Source of the DNA: Prodigiosinella confusarubida
Lineage (GTDB): Bacteria > Pseudomonadota > Gammaproteobacteria > Enterobacterales > Enterobacteriaceae
Direction: 5' to 3'
NCBI RefSeq assembly: GCF_002847015.1
Contig: NZ_CP025085.1
Location: 2,294,001 to 2,358,000 of the forward strand
Length of the DNA stretch: 64,000 nucleotides
How positions within the stretch are numbered: position 1 is the first letter of the stretch; the number at the start of each line of letters is the position of its first letter. Positions 48,309 to 57,396 of this stretch are shown here, one piece after another. Below the pieces are notes generated by a model, which worked only from the letters and a program-made list of their open reading frames with translations, made no database searches and had not been told where the DNA came from. Made by a program: the position numbers and the translations under genes.

Positions 48309-49190
48309 ATGAACAAACGAAAACCTCCTCTTAATGCACTGCATGCCTTTGTGGTCACGGCGCGGCATCTTAATTTTACCCGTGCGGCGGAAGAGCTGTT
48401 TGTCACGCAAGGCGCGGTCAGCCGTCAAATTGCGGCGCTGGAAGCCTGGCTGGGGTTTTCCTTGTTCCAACGTCAGGCCAGAGGACTGCGGCTCACACAG
48501 CAAGGCAGTTTACTGTTGCCGGAAATCAGGGAAGCGTTTGATCGGCTGTTTACGGCCACTGATAACGCCTATCGTAAGAACGGGATTATCCGAATGAAGG
48601 CGCCGACTTGTGCGATGCGCTGGCTGGTACCACGGCTGATGAATATTGAGCAGGAACGACCCGATATTCATGTGTCATTGACCACCACCACGGAACATGA
48701 TGTCGATTTCAACATCGAAGACTTCGATGTGGCCATCGTTTTCGCGCCGGATGTTGCACCACAGCAGCATGACGGCAAATTATTTGATGAAGTATTGTCG
48801 CCGGTGCTGGCACCGCATCTGTTGCCTGACGGGCCGGGTACGCTGACGCAGGCGTCGCTCTGCCGACTGACGTTTTTGCATCCGACTTATGACCAACGGG
48901 ACTGGCGGTTATGGTTGAAAACGCACCCCATCGACGAGCAGGTGATGCGTCGTAACCAGCAGTTTGACACCATGGATTTGGCTATCAGCGCGGCAATTCA
49001 AGGGTTTGGTATTGCCATTGCGGATATCACTCTGGTGGCGGAGGATATTCAGCAACAGCGGCTGATAATGCCGTTTGACGACACGGTGAAGACCGGCGCC
49101 GCCTATTATCTGGTACACCGACCAGGCATGCAGGCCGAATGGTTGAACGACTTTATCAATTGTTTTATTGGCGGGATCGCCGTGCCCTGA
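48309..49190 (+). CDS. LysR-family regulator, GcvA-like
   Basis: A 293-residue regulator. The helix-turn-helix lies at about residues 20-45 (NFTRAAEELFVTQGAVSRQI) after PPLNALHAFVVTARHL, a start typical of the GcvA/AmpR branch. The C-terminal domain would bind an effector that cannot be predicted. ATG at 48309 gives the family-like N-terminus; ATG at 48282 is in frame with no better ribosome site. It is divergent from the YbdL-like aminotransferase with a gap of about 157 bases. Confidence 0.88.
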   Translation: MNKRKPPLNALHAFVVTARHLNFTRAAEELFVTQGAVSRQIAALEAWLGFSLFQRQARGLRLTQQGSLLLPEIREAFDRLFTATDNAYRKNGIIRMKAPTCAMRWLVPRLMNIEQERPDIHVSLTTTTEHDVDFNIEDFDVAIVFAPDVAPQQHDGKLFDEVLSPVLAPHLLPDGPGTLTQASLCRLTFLHPTYDQRDWRLWLKTHPIDEQVMRRNQQFDTMDLAISAAIQGFGIAIADITLVAEDIQQQRLIMPFDDTVKTGAAYYLVHRPGMQAEWLNDFINCFIGGIAVP

Positions 49191-49236
49191 CGGTGACGTC
49201 AGCCGCATGCGCAGGCATAGTTGGCTGCGGTGAGTC

Positions 49237-50084
49237 GTGGGGCAGCAACAGCGGTATGTCTCACGTTTTGATAAGGTGCTCGACTGCATCTAAGATTATC
49301 TACATGAATCGATGACGGTGGCGTGTCTCAGCCGGGTTTCTACTTTTTCACACTTTCACCTACGTTTACTGACTGTATTGGTATCACCGTTTCTGGATAT
49401 ATTCTACGGCTGCGGCGCGCCACTCACTGACTTGATTTTGAACGCGGCGTCAGAGTAATTGATGTGGCGCTAGAGGTCGGGTGTAAAACACTGGGGTCGT
49501 TTACGTGTTTATTCAGGAGCACCTTTGGCCAGCCGCTGTCTACTTTTCAACGGCCTCCCGACGGGGATACCTGACATTATGTGTATCGATTCCGTTTACC
49601 GGAAAGGAGAATCATTATGCAGGTTGACATCGTTGATTTCAAAACCACACGGGTTGCGACACTTGAGCACTGTGGTCCGATGGAAAAACTTAACGATACC
49701 ATCGATCGGTTTATCCGTTGGCGGCGGGAAAGCGGTCTGTCGCCGCAAGGCAGCAACCGGACGTTTGGTATTGCCTACGATAATCCCGAAACCACAGAGC
49801 CGGCACTGTATCGCTTTGACATTTGTGGTGAAGTGACCGCCGACGTCCCAGTCAATGCTCAGGGCGTCATCGCCAAAACAATCCCCGGTGGCCGTTGTGC
49901 CAGAGTCAGACACTATGGCGCACATCAGCGTCTGGGGGAAAGCATTTCCCCCTTGTACCGGGACTGGTTACCACAGAGCGGTGAGAAACTGAGGGATTTT
50001 CCGCTCTACTTTCATTATGTCAATCTGTTTCCGGAAACGCGGGAAACAGAATTGGTTACTGATATCTATCTGCCATTGAAGTAA
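49237..50084 (+). pseudogene. Broken AraC-family regulator (Rob-like, HTH plus GyrI-like domain)
   Basis: Assembled across frames, this is a regulator of about 282 residues, the usual length for AraC proteins with a C-terminal GyrI-like domain. It starts at GTG 49237 with QQQRYVSRFDKVLDCI, then a TAA (49291-49293), then DYLHESMTVACLSRVSTFSHFH. A frameshift near 49380 leads to CIGITVSGYILRLRRATH, a TGA (49428-49430), the second helix-turn-helix DVALEVGCKTLGSFTCLFRS and FGQPLSTFQR, and another TGA (49572-49574). The C-terminal domain then reads cleanly to 50084. Three stops and one frameshift rule out an intact DNA-binding half. Confidence 0.8.
49617..50084 (+). CDS. GyrI-like effector-binding domain protein, remnant of the broken AraC gene
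   Basis: The intact 155-residue C-terminal part of the broken regulator. It has its own ATG with AAGGAG 7 bases ahead, so it may be translated alone. It resembles the AraC effector-binding/GyrI (SbmC) domain: DIVDFKTTRVATLEHCGPM, DTIDRFIRWRRESGL, ALYRFDICGEV, and PLYFHYVNLFP near the end. Stand-alone GyrI proteins have about this size and bind hydrophobic ligands or gyrase. Whether it is expressed is not visible. Confidence 0.65.
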   Translation: MQVDIVDFKTTRVATLEHCGPMEKLNDTIDRFIRWRRESGLSPQGSNRTFGIAYDNPETTEPALYRFDICGEVTADVPVNAQGVIAKTIPGGRCARVRHYGAHQRLGESISPLYRDWLPQSGEKLRDFPLYFHYVNLFPETRETELVTDIYLPLK

Positions 50085-50096
50085 CACGCTGAAGTG

Positions 50097-50140
50097 GGAA
50101 AGCACCGGGAGAGTCCATATGCGCTTCGCTGGTGCTTTCC
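50097..50140. terminator. Long-loop inverted repeat after the GyrI-like domain
   Basis: GGAAAGCACC pairs perfectly with GGTGCTTTCC over a 24-base loop, in the gap between the convergent AraC remnant and ggt. It may end transcription of one or both; there is no T-run. Confidence 0.4.
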
Positions 50141-50174
50141 GCTATATTCATCGTTACCCGTTTTTTACGTTATA

Positions 50175-50204
50175 CATGGCTATGCATACAAATGCATAGC
50201 CATG
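50175..50204. other. Perfect 13-base-pair hairpin
   Basis: CATGGCTATGCAT pairs perfectly with ATGCATAGCCATG around ACAA, 82 bases beyond the ggt stop on the minus strand. It is notably stable and symmetric but lacks a T-run. It could be a transcript end or protein site. Confidence 0.55.
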
Positions 50205-50285
50205 CGTTTCTCTGCTTCTGAAGGGTAAAAGCCGTGTTTTTCCATCACCATGCTTTCACTCTCTTCGTCAGTGTTGTGTGGCGCG

Positions 50286-52049
50286 TCAATAACCGATAGC
50301 GGCACCGGACGGGCGGCGTGAATCGTTGGCACCGTACAAATATCCCTCACGGACTTTGCCGGATACGGCGGCGTCATTGCCAGACGATGCCGAGGAGACG
50401 CCTGCCGCGCCAGGCAGACCGACCATAATCAGTTCAGCCGCGCCCCACGGTGTTTGTTCCACCATGTCATAACCCCGTTCTTTCAATAATTTCAGTGTAT
50501 CAGCAGACAATCCGCGCTGCTCGTAATAGACCTTATCCGGTAACCATTGATGATGAATACGTGGCGCATCCACCGCTTCTTGTGGTGCCATACCGTAGTC
50601 GATGATATTCAGTGCGGTTTCCAGAGTAATGGTAATGATCCGCGATCCTCCCGGCGAACCCAGCACCAGGAATATTTTACCGTCTTTGGTGACCAACGAC
50701 GGGCTCATGGATGACAGCGGACGTTTACCGGGCGCAATGGCGTTACGCTCTCCTTGTACCAGACCGTACAGGTTTTGCGCACCGACCTTGGTCGTGAAAT
50801 CATCCATTTCATCGTTGAGGAAAAAACCGGTACCAGGGGCGATGACTCCCGCACCGAAACGGCCATTGATGGTGTAGGTGGTAGAGACGGCGTTGCCCTG
50901 ATTATCGACAATCGAATACTGCGTGGTTTCCAGTTTTTCATGCGGCGCTGCCCCGGGTTTCACCTGGGTGGAAGGCGTGGCGTCTTGCGGTTTGATTTTT
51001 TCGCGTATCTCGGCGGCATAGGTTTTGCTCAGCAGTCGATCGAGTGGGTTTTTTACAAAGGCCGGATCACCCAAATAGGTGTTGCGGTCCATATAGGCAT
51101 GACGCATGGCTTCGGTCAGAATGTGTATTGACTGCGCGGAGTTGAAACCCATGCTTTTCAGGTCATAACCCTCAACAATATTCAGTATTTCACACATCGT
51201 GGTGCCGCCGGAGCTAGGGGGTGGGGAAGAGACAAAGTTGTAGCCGCGGTAAGTACAACTGACTGGCGCGGTTTCAGTCACTTTGTAATTGGCGAAGTCT
51301 GCCGATGTCAGTATTCCGCCGCCTTTTTTGGCTGCGTCGGCGATGATTTGAGGCACTTTCCCCTTATAGAACGCATCCGGGCCGTGATCGGCAATCGCCT
51401 GTAGCGTATTGGCCAGATCGGTTTGCACCAATCGGTCACCTGGTTGTAACGGGCTGCCGTCAGGACGCAGGAAAATGCGAGCGGCTTCCGGGTCCTGTTT
51501 GAAACGCTTGACAGTGGTATCCAGAATATCGGTGTCGTAACGGGTCAGGATGAAACCTTTGCGTGCCAGTTTTATGGCGGGGGCCATTACCTGTTCCCTG
51601 CTTAGCTTGCCATACTCTTTCCGCGCGGTTTCCAGACCGAGTACGGTACCGGGCACCCCGGCAGCCAGGTAACCGTACAGGCTGGCACCTTTCTTCACGT
51701 TACCGTCGGCATCCAGATACATTTTGGCTGTTGCCGCTGCGGGTGCTGTTTCACGGAAGTTGATAAACGTGTTCTTGCCATTGGCCAGATGAATAGTCAT
51801 GAACCCACCACCACCAATGTTGCCGCAGCACGGATTCACCACAGCCTGGGCATAACCAACGGCGACGGCTGCATCAATGGCGTTTCCGCCCATTTTTAGC
51901 ACATCAATGCCCACTTGTGAGGCAAGATGCTGTGAACTGACAACCATGCCATTTTTTGCTTCTACGGCGGGAATAGATGCGGCATGAACGGTTCCACTGA
52001 TCAGCAATGCGGCCAGGCTGACTGTCAGAAACCTTTTTCCTGAAGCCAT
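50286..52049 (-). CDS. ggt: Gamma-glutamyltransferase (periplasmic)
   Basis: A 587-residue N-terminal-nucleophile hydrolase. The signal peptide ends near TVHAASIP (about residue 25). The precursor is cut before the threonine of LETTQYSIVDNQGNAV, which becomes the nucleophile of the small subunit; SSPPPSSGGTTMCEILN and SMSPSLVTKDGK are conserved, the latter with a GSPGGSRII glycine stretch. It hydrolyses glutathione and other gamma-glutamyl compounds and transfers the glutamyl group. ATG at 52049 follows AGGAG directly before the signal peptide; ATG at 52070 is in frame. Confidence 0.94.
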   Translation of the reverse strand: MASGKRFLTVSLAALLISGTVHAASIPAVEAKNGMVVSSQHLASQVGIDVLKMGGNAIDAAVAVGYAQAVVNPCCGNIGGGGFMTIHLANGKNTFINFRETAPAAATAKMYLDADGNVKKGASLYGYLAAGVPGTVLGLETARKEYGKLSREQVMAPAIKLARKGFILTRYDTDILDTTVKRFKQDPEAARIFLRPDGSPLQPGDRLVQTDLANTLQAIADHGPDAFYKGKVPQIIADAAKKGGGILTSADFANYKVTETAPVSCTYRGYNFVSSPPPSSGGTTMCEILNIVEGYDLKSMGFNSAQSIHILTEAMRHAYMDRNTYLGDPAFVKNPLDRLLSKTYAAEIREKIKPQDATPSTQVKPGAAPHEKLETTQYSIVDNQGNAVSTTYTINGRFGAGVIAPGTGFFLNDEMDDFTTKVGAQNLYGLVQGERNAIAPGKRPLSSMSPSLVTKDGKIFLVLGSPGGSRIITITLETALNIIDYGMAPQEAVDAPRIHHQWLPDKVYYEQRGLSADTLKLLKERGYDMVEQTPWGAAELIMVGLPGAAGVSSASSGNDAAVSGKVREGYLYGANDSRRPSGAAIGY

Positions 52050-52163
52050 GATTACTCCTGTTGGTTTCATTTAAGGTGTTTGTCTTTATATACAACCAAT
52101 GGGTCATGCAATTTGCATGCACTTTTTTATTGCGTGTCGTCATCGGGTGATGAGATAAATGAC

Positions 52164-52290
52164 TATACCCGTCATACTTCAAGTTGCAGGTGTGTTGGCG
52201 GCGTTCGTTCACCCGAATCACTTACCTGAGTAAGCTCCTCGGGATTCACTCTCTTACCGCCTTCCTGCAACTCGAATTACTTGGGGTATA
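52164..52290 (+). repeat. Dispersed palindromic repeat, copy F
   Basis: 127 bases bounded by TATACCCGTCATACTTCAAG and CTTGGGGTATA, nearly identical to copy A with both arms intact. It lies 115 bases upstream of the ggt start, in the gap between ggt and the glycosyltransferase. Confidence 0.9.
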
Positions 52291-52444
52291 AAATAGTATT
52301 GACGGTTAACGCGAGAAAAAATAGGGCGCTATGAAGGAAATATCTGTGCGGAATGGTTTTTGTGAACTGAACCCAATCTGGATGATATGAAAAATGACCG
52401 GAAATGCATCAAACCGGATTGGGTTATTCAGGAACGTCGGGTTT

Positions 52445-53698
52445 TCAGACCATCGGGGTGTTGTGATTCAGTTGTGCGGCACGCACGATGGCGACTATTT
52501 GCTCGTACACATTCTGATTTGCCTGAAACTGGTTTTTTATGTAGCAACAATGTTGGGCGATGGAGCGGTCAAATAAAATGCGTCCCAGCTTTTCGTCAAG
52601 GATAGCGTCGTCTGTCTCACTGAGGGCCAAACCACAGTTAAGATTGCTGATGCGCCGTGCATTGTCGAACTGATCAAATGCGCTGGGGATAATCAGTTGA
52701 GGTATGCCCGCGAAGAAAGATTGCGCGGTCGTACCAATACCGCCGTGATGGATAATAGCGACACAACGATGCAGATATTTTTCCAAATTGATGTGGTTCT
52801 CAATACGAATGCCTTTATCATGGTCATAAAGTGAATTCTTATTCCCAATAATAAGACATTGAAATCCTTTTTTTCTGACTTTTACTATTAACTCAGCTAC
52901 CACGCTGTTATTAGCACTAAGTGCCCAGCTTGGCATAAATATGACGGTTTTGTTACTGGCATTAAAAAAACAGTCCAGATCATCGGTTTCCTGATGCGCT
53001 AATAAATTAAACAGAGGAAACCCGACCTGTTTAATATGTCGCGGCCAGTCAGGTTGTGGCGCGGCGAACCAGTCTGGGAAAAGACAAATAACATTGGAAT
53101 CTGTTTTATGCGTCCAGGATGTGAGGATTTTATGAATTTTAGGCAAGCCGATAGATACGCGAAACTGATTAATATAGGGGGCTAATTCCCGATCGATAAT
53201 ATATCTTTCGATTAGCCCTAGCACGATTCTACGGATTCTGATCGGAAAGTGTGATAACCAGGCAGTATACCGATGAAGCGCGGTTTCATAAGCTGACATG
53301 AGAGTTGAAGGGCTGACTCTGACGGGAATAACACAGCAGCCTTTTTTCTCACTTAACATCTTGGCAGAAAACGCCCATAAAGAAGTCAGTATAATTGAGG
53401 ATTCATCTGTCACGCTATTCAGTGCATCATAAAGCGGCTGTTGTTGTTGCATCATGAAGTGACAAATTTCTTTATAGGCATATTTCGGATGCCACAATCG
53501 TTTGGAGTTAACAGCGGCCAGATAATTTTCATTGGTACCCACGGAAATAAATTTTAGATGCCTTTCAAGTGCGGTCTTTTCGAAAAAAGGGTTGGTACAA
53601 AGATAAACATCATAACCGGCTTGTATAAGTGACTCGCCAATGGCGATAAAAGGATAAACATCACCCGCGGAACCTAGGGTGGCCAAAAATATCTTCAT
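52445..53698 (-). CDS. GT1-family glycosyltransferase (UGT/MGT-like)
   Basis: A 417-residue cytoplasmic glycosyltransferase. The N-terminal acceptor half starts MKIFLATLGSAGDVYPFIAI, as in RhlB and sterol glucosyltransferases. The C-terminal donor half has the nucleotide-sugar motif IIHHGGIGTTAQSFFAGIPQ followed by DQFDNARR. The acceptor is unknown. The gene reads the same way as fct-cbsCEBA and lies 433 bases past cbsA, so modification of a catecholate siderophore, as IroB does to enterobactin, is an attractive but unproven idea; another lipid or polyketide acceptor is equally possible. It is more AT-rich than the cbs genes, which hints at separate origin. ATG at 53698 with GGAGG ahead is preferred to 53710. 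Confidence 0.85.
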   Translation of the reverse strand: MKIFLATLGSAGDVYPFIAIGESLIQAGYDVYLCTNPFFEKTALERHLKFISVGTNENYLAAVNSKRLWHPKYAYKEICHFMMQQQQPLYDALNSVTDESSIILTSLWAFSAKMLSEKKGCCVIPVRVSPSTLMSAYETALHRYTAWLSHFPIRIRRIVLGLIERYIIDRELAPYINQFRVSIGLPKIHKILTSWTHKTDSNVICLFPDWFAAPQPDWPRHIKQVGFPLFNLLAHQETDDLDCFFNASNKTVIFMPSWALSANNSVVAELIVKVRKKGFQCLIIGNKNSLYDHDKGIRIENHINLEKYLHRCVAIIHHGGIGTTAQSFFAGIPQLIIPSAFDQFDNARRISNLNCGLALSETDDAILDEKLGRILFDRSIAQHCCYIKNQFQANQNVYEQIVAIVRAAQLNHNTPMV

Positions 53699-54131
53699 TT
53701 CTCCCTCCATAGAACGACTACTTCCATTATTCCTATTTGCCTTATTATATAAAGCAAATATATTACTGTTTTGTTACTATCATCATTTTCAAGAATGAAA
53801 ATAAACAACTTCATGCAGTGTATGAAAACTGAATTATTCTGTACAGAATTAGTTACTGCCGGTTCCGGCTTCGGAACCGTTGATCATGATAGTTGTTAAA
53901 ACTCTGCCGGATGATGCTCGGGGAATAGTAAAATTTTCGGTATATTTCTGATGTCGATAACGAGATTTGACGTTATTTGTCAGTCAATGACCGCCGTCGT
54001 GAATATTGAAATACAGCACAATATGTTTTACTGGTTGGAAATCTGTACCTTCCGCATTTGAATACGATGCCCAATATTTAGTGCCTCTGTGGTTATGTCC
54101 ACCGCCAGCCATGGTGTGCGGTGGTACATGA
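53699..54131. other. Gap between cbsA and the glycosyltransferase gene
   Basis: 433 bases with no convincing gene. The part near the glycosyltransferase is AT-rich with a TATAAT-like box at about 53742-53750 on the minus strand, so that gene probably has its own promoter. A 33-codon frame just after cbsA (MYHRTPWLAVDITTEALN) has no recognisable homologue, and I see no EntH-like thioesterase here. Confidence 0.45.
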
Positions 54132-54890
54132 TCAGGCCCCCAGTGTTGCGCCACCATCAATCACCACATCCTGTAATGTGATATGGCCGGCCAGGTCGGA
54201 TGCCATAAACAGAACCGCGTTGGCGATATCTCGCGGATGGGCAATTTTTCCCAGCGGGATGCCCAGCTTGAACTGTGTGGGGAACCCGGTAATGGTGTCT
54301 TGTTCTGACGAGGGGGAGTGCCACAAGCCGCGTTGCATCAGCGTATCTGTCGAGCCTGGAGAGATCAGATTACAACGGACACCATAGGGGGCCAGTTCCA
54401 GGCCTACTGTCAGACATAAGCTGCGTAACGCGGCTTTGGAGGCGCAGTATGCCGCCATACCTGCCCGGGGAACATGCGCGGCGTTGGATGAAATGGAAAC
54501 AATGACCCCGCTACGTTGTTGTTGGAACTGGGGAATGACGGCCTGAAACAGGTTGAACGCACCGCCGGCATTGACCGACAGACACGCCTGCCAGTCCTGC
54601 TGGCTGAGTATTTCAGTCGCGCCTATGCGCAGAATGCCGGCCCCATTGATCAAAACATCCAGGCTGGGCGTTCGCATCAGTAACTCGCCACAGCTGTCGG
54701 CGACTGCGACAGCATCACTGATATCCAGCACCCTGGGCGTAAAAGGGATATCGTAATCAGGAAACGCCAGATCAAAACCGATAACGTTTGCTCCGGCCTG
54801 GGTGAAACGGCAGGCGATTTCATAGCCTATACCACGTCCGGCGCCGGTTACCCATACTTGCTTACCACGAAAATCGATCTGTTGGTTCAT
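54132..54890 (-). CDS. cbsA: 2,3-dihydro-2,3-dihydroxybenzoate dehydrogenase
   Basis: A 252-residue short-chain dehydrogenase of the EntA type. NAD motif GAGRGIGYEIA lies near residue 15, NGAGI near 85, catalytic serine in VSISSNAAH and Y-x-x-x-K in YCASKAAL. It oxidises 2,3-dihydro-DHB to 2,3-dihydroxybenzoate, the catechol of chrysobactin. It overlaps cbsB by 4 bases and is the last recognised cbs gene of the fct operon in this window. Confidence 0.93.
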   Translation of the reverse strand: MNQQIDFRGKQVWVTGAGRGIGYEIACRFTQAGANVIGFDLAFPDYDIPFTPRVLDISDAVAVADSCGELLMRTPSLDVLINGAGILRIGATEILSQQDWQACLSVNAGGAFNLFQAVIPQFQQQRSGVIVSISSNAAHVPRAGMAAYCASKAALRSLCLTVGLELAPYGVRCNLISPGSTDTLMQRGLWHSPSSEQDTITGFPTQFKLGIPLGKIAHPRDIANAVLFMASDLAGHITLQDVVIDGGATLGA

Positions 54891-55765
54891 GCTTCCTCCC
54901 GTTGTAGGGCATTGAGCAGCGACAACCAGTGACTAATGGTGGGTTTTTTCACCAGCGAGATAAAGTCCAGGTCGTGACCAGCCTGTCGCCAACGCGCGAC
55001 CAACGACATAATGTGCACGGAATCCAACCCGTAATCGAGCAGGTTTTCATCATCGCCAATGTCGGCGCTATCGTCATCCAGTAGTGGCAGTAACTCGGCT
55101 CGCAGGCGTGATGGGCTGTAACTCATGGGGGATGGTGTGGTTGCCAGCAACTGATCAGTGGTTATCACACATCCGCAACGACCCGCGGTATAGCGCAGCG
55201 CCATCATGTGTTCTTCCCGCGAGAAGTCAGCCAGCGCATCGGCGACCATGAAGGGTTTGATATCTCGCATGAAGGCGTCGTTGGCTGTGGTCAGACAGCC
55301 GATATGCGCATACACACCAGATATAATCAGCTGATTACGACCGGCATCACTGAGTTGTTGTTCCAGCGTGGAACGCTGGAACGCACTGTAGCGCCATTTG
55401 ACGAGTACGGTATCGGTGATTTCCGGCGTCAGGGCCGCAACAATTTTTTGTTGTTCGGGATAGCGGTTAATACCCGGCCCCCACATATCGTTGAGCAAGG
55501 CCCGGTCGGCATCGTGCTGATGATTGGGTTGGGCGGTATAAAATACCGGGATACCTTGCTGACGGCAAAAGTGTTTCAGGCGCACGATATTCTGAATCAA
55601 CTGAGTGGTCAGCGCGCTGTTTTCGCCCCAGAAATTCAGAAAGTAGTCCTGCATATCATGAATCAGCAACGCGGCTCGTTGTGGTTCCAATGGCCAGTTC
55701 ACTTTGTTGCCAGGCAGTTCACCGGTTGTGGGAAGGGGGTAGTCAGTCAGTTTCTGGATGCTCAT
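54887..55765 (-). CDS. cbsB: Isochorismatase with C-terminal aryl carrier domain
   Basis: A 292-residue bifunctional protein. The isochorismatase half has LLIHDMQDYFLNFW near residue 35 and ISGVYAHIGCLTTANDAFM near 150. The carrier half (last ~75 residues) holds the phosphopantetheine serine in LLDYGLDSVHIMSL. It hydrolyses isochorismate and then carries activated dihydroxybenzoate to CbsF. It overlaps cbsA by 4 bases; cbsE ends 17 bases upstream. Confidence 0.94.
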   Translation of the reverse strand: MSIQKLTDYPLPTTGELPGNKVNWPLEPQRAALLIHDMQDYFLNFWGENSALTTQLIQNIVRLKHFCRQQGIPVFYTAQPNHQHDADRALLNDMWGPGINRYPEQQKIVAALTPEITDTVLVKWRYSAFQRSTLEQQLSDAGRNQLIISGVYAHIGCLTTANDAFMRDIKPFMVADALADFSREEHMMALRYTAGRCGCVITTDQLLATTPSPMSYSPSRLRAELLPLLDDDSADIGDDENLLDYGLDSVHIMSLVARWRQAGHDLDFISLVKKPTISHWLSLLNALQREEA

Positions 55766-55782
55766 GGGTTATTCTCCTGCAA

Positions 55783-57396
55783 TTAAGGTTGAGTGCGCTG
55801 CTGTGCGAGCTGGCGCAACCGCTGTTTATCAACTTTGCCTACCGGTGTTTCGGGCAATGACGAGATGTGTTCAAAACGATCCGGCAATTTATAGTCGGCA
55901 ATACCTTGTTCACGCAGATGGCGACGTAGGGCCACGGGTTTGATGTTTTCGCGGGCGACGATAAAGGCACAGCTTTTTTCACCCATCAATGGATCCGGAA
56001 TTGCCACCAGCGCGGCGTTTATCACCCCGGGGTGGCGTAACAACAGGTTTTCAATCTCTTCAGCGGCAATTTTTTCTCCACCACGATTAATCTGGTCCTT
56101 TTCCCGGCCAACAACCTGCAAGTAACCGTTTTCTGTCTGGATAACCAGATCGCCAGAACGGTAAAATCCTTTTTTATCAAAAACTTGATGATTGTAGTGC
56201 GGGCTACGATAGTAACCACAGAAGGTATAAGGGCCGCGGGTCATCAGTCGCCCCACTTGTCCGCATGGTAAGGGATTTCCCTCGGCATCGGCGACCCACA
56301 CTTCGTCATCCTCACTGATAGGGCGCCCTTGCGTAGTGAACAGATGAGTTTCATCGTCATCTAGCCGGGTATAGTTCACCAGACCTTCCGCCATGCCGAA
56401 AACCTGCTGTAACTGGCAGCCGATGCAGGCCGGAATACGTCTGGCCAGCGCTTCACTCAAGCGAGCGCCACCGACTTGCAGTAGCCTGAGACTGTGTAGC
56501 GAGGCGTTGCTCCCGCATAGTTCGATGGCTTCCAGCCATAACGTGACGGTTGGCGGCACCAGCGCGGTGACATTAATTTGATGGCGCTCAATGAGTGGAA
56601 AACAGCTGGTGGCACTGGGATCACTCGCCATCACCACGCTGCCGCCGGCGAAAAATACGCCCAATGCTCCCGGTGAACTCATCGGATAGTTATGGGCTGC
56701 CGGTAAGGCACACAGGTAGCGGGTATGGTGATCAAAATGGCAGATCTCCACGCTGGCACGAATGCTGTAGTAGTAATCGTTGTGCGTACGTGGGATCAGC
56801 TTGGGTGTGCCGGTACTCCCGCCGGAAAGCTGGAAAAAGGCGACATCGTCAGCCGACGTAGGGGCGGTTGGCAATATAGGCGTTTCTTCTTGTAGCAATA
56901 TCGCCAGATCGTCGGGGGAGCCATTATCGCCACGCAGTATAATGTGTTGCAGGGAAGGGTAACGCTGCTGTAATTCCTGAATGAAACTGTCATCGTGAAA
57001 CAGGCTGTGACTGCGATCGGCGATCAGTAATGCCGGGGTGATCTGTTCGGCATAGGCACACAGTTCGCTGCGCTGATGGTTGAACAGGGCATTCACCGGC
57101 ACTATGCCAGCGCGTAACAGCGCGAAATAGGTCAGGTAAAATTCGGCGATATTGCCCAATTGTACCAGTGCGGTTTGCCCATGTTGCACCCCGCGGCGCA
57201 GAAGCGCGGAAGCCAGACGATTGGCAGATTGGTGTAGCTGGCGATAACTGAACCTCCGTTCACCGCAGATCAGGGCGATAGCATCGTTGTTGGCCTGACG
57301 GTCGAGAATATCGCACAGTGGCAAATCGACCCAATATCCACGTTCCCGGTAGCGTTGTTCCCGCTCTGCCGGCCAGCGAGTGAATTCAATACTCAT
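55783..57396 (-). CDS. cbsE: 2,3-dihydroxybenzoate-AMP ligase
   Basis: A 537-residue adenylating enzyme of the EntE type. The core motifs are [20 protein letters not shown] near residue 190, [14 protein letters not shown] near 330, YRSGDLV near 410, and [20 protein letters not shown] near 430; the C-terminal lysine is in [12 protein letters not shown]. It activates dihydroxybenzoate and loads it on CbsB. ATG at 57396 follows GAGGAG and gives MSIEFTRW as in EntE; ATG at 57405 is in frame but less suitable. It overlaps cbsC by 4 bases. Confidence 0.95.
   Translation of the reverse strand: MSIEFTRWPAEREQRYRERGYWVDLPLCDILDRQANNDAIALICGERRFSYRQLHQSANRLASALLRRGVQHGQTALVQLGNIAEFYLTYFALLRAGIVPVNALFNHQRSELCAYAEQITPALLIADRSHSLFHDDSFIQELQQRYPSLQHIILRGDNGSPDDLAILLQEETPILPTAPTSADDVAFFQLSGGSTGTPKLIPRTHNDYYYSIRASVEICHFDHHTRYLCALPAAHNYPMSSPGALGVFFAGGSVVMASDPSATSCFPLIERHQINVTALVPPTVTLWLEAIELCGSNASLHSLRLLQVGGARLSEALARRIPACIGCQLQQVFGMAEGLVNYTRLDDDETHLFTTQGRPISEDDEVWVADAEGNPLPCGQVGRLMTRGPYTFCGYYRSPHYNHQVFDKKGFYRSGDLVIQTENGYLQVVGREKDQINRGGEKIAAEEIENLLLRHPGVINAALVAIPDPLMGEKSCAFIVARENIKPVALRRHLREQGIADYKLPDRFEHISSLPETPVGKVDKQRLRQLAQQRTQP

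Noticed and set aside
50180-50285. Short minus-strand peptide MVMEKHGFYPSEAEKRMAMH... past the ggt stop
   Set aside because: It has a GA-rich stretch before the ATG but ends in the perfect hairpin, is only 23 codons long from that start, and matches nothing I know.
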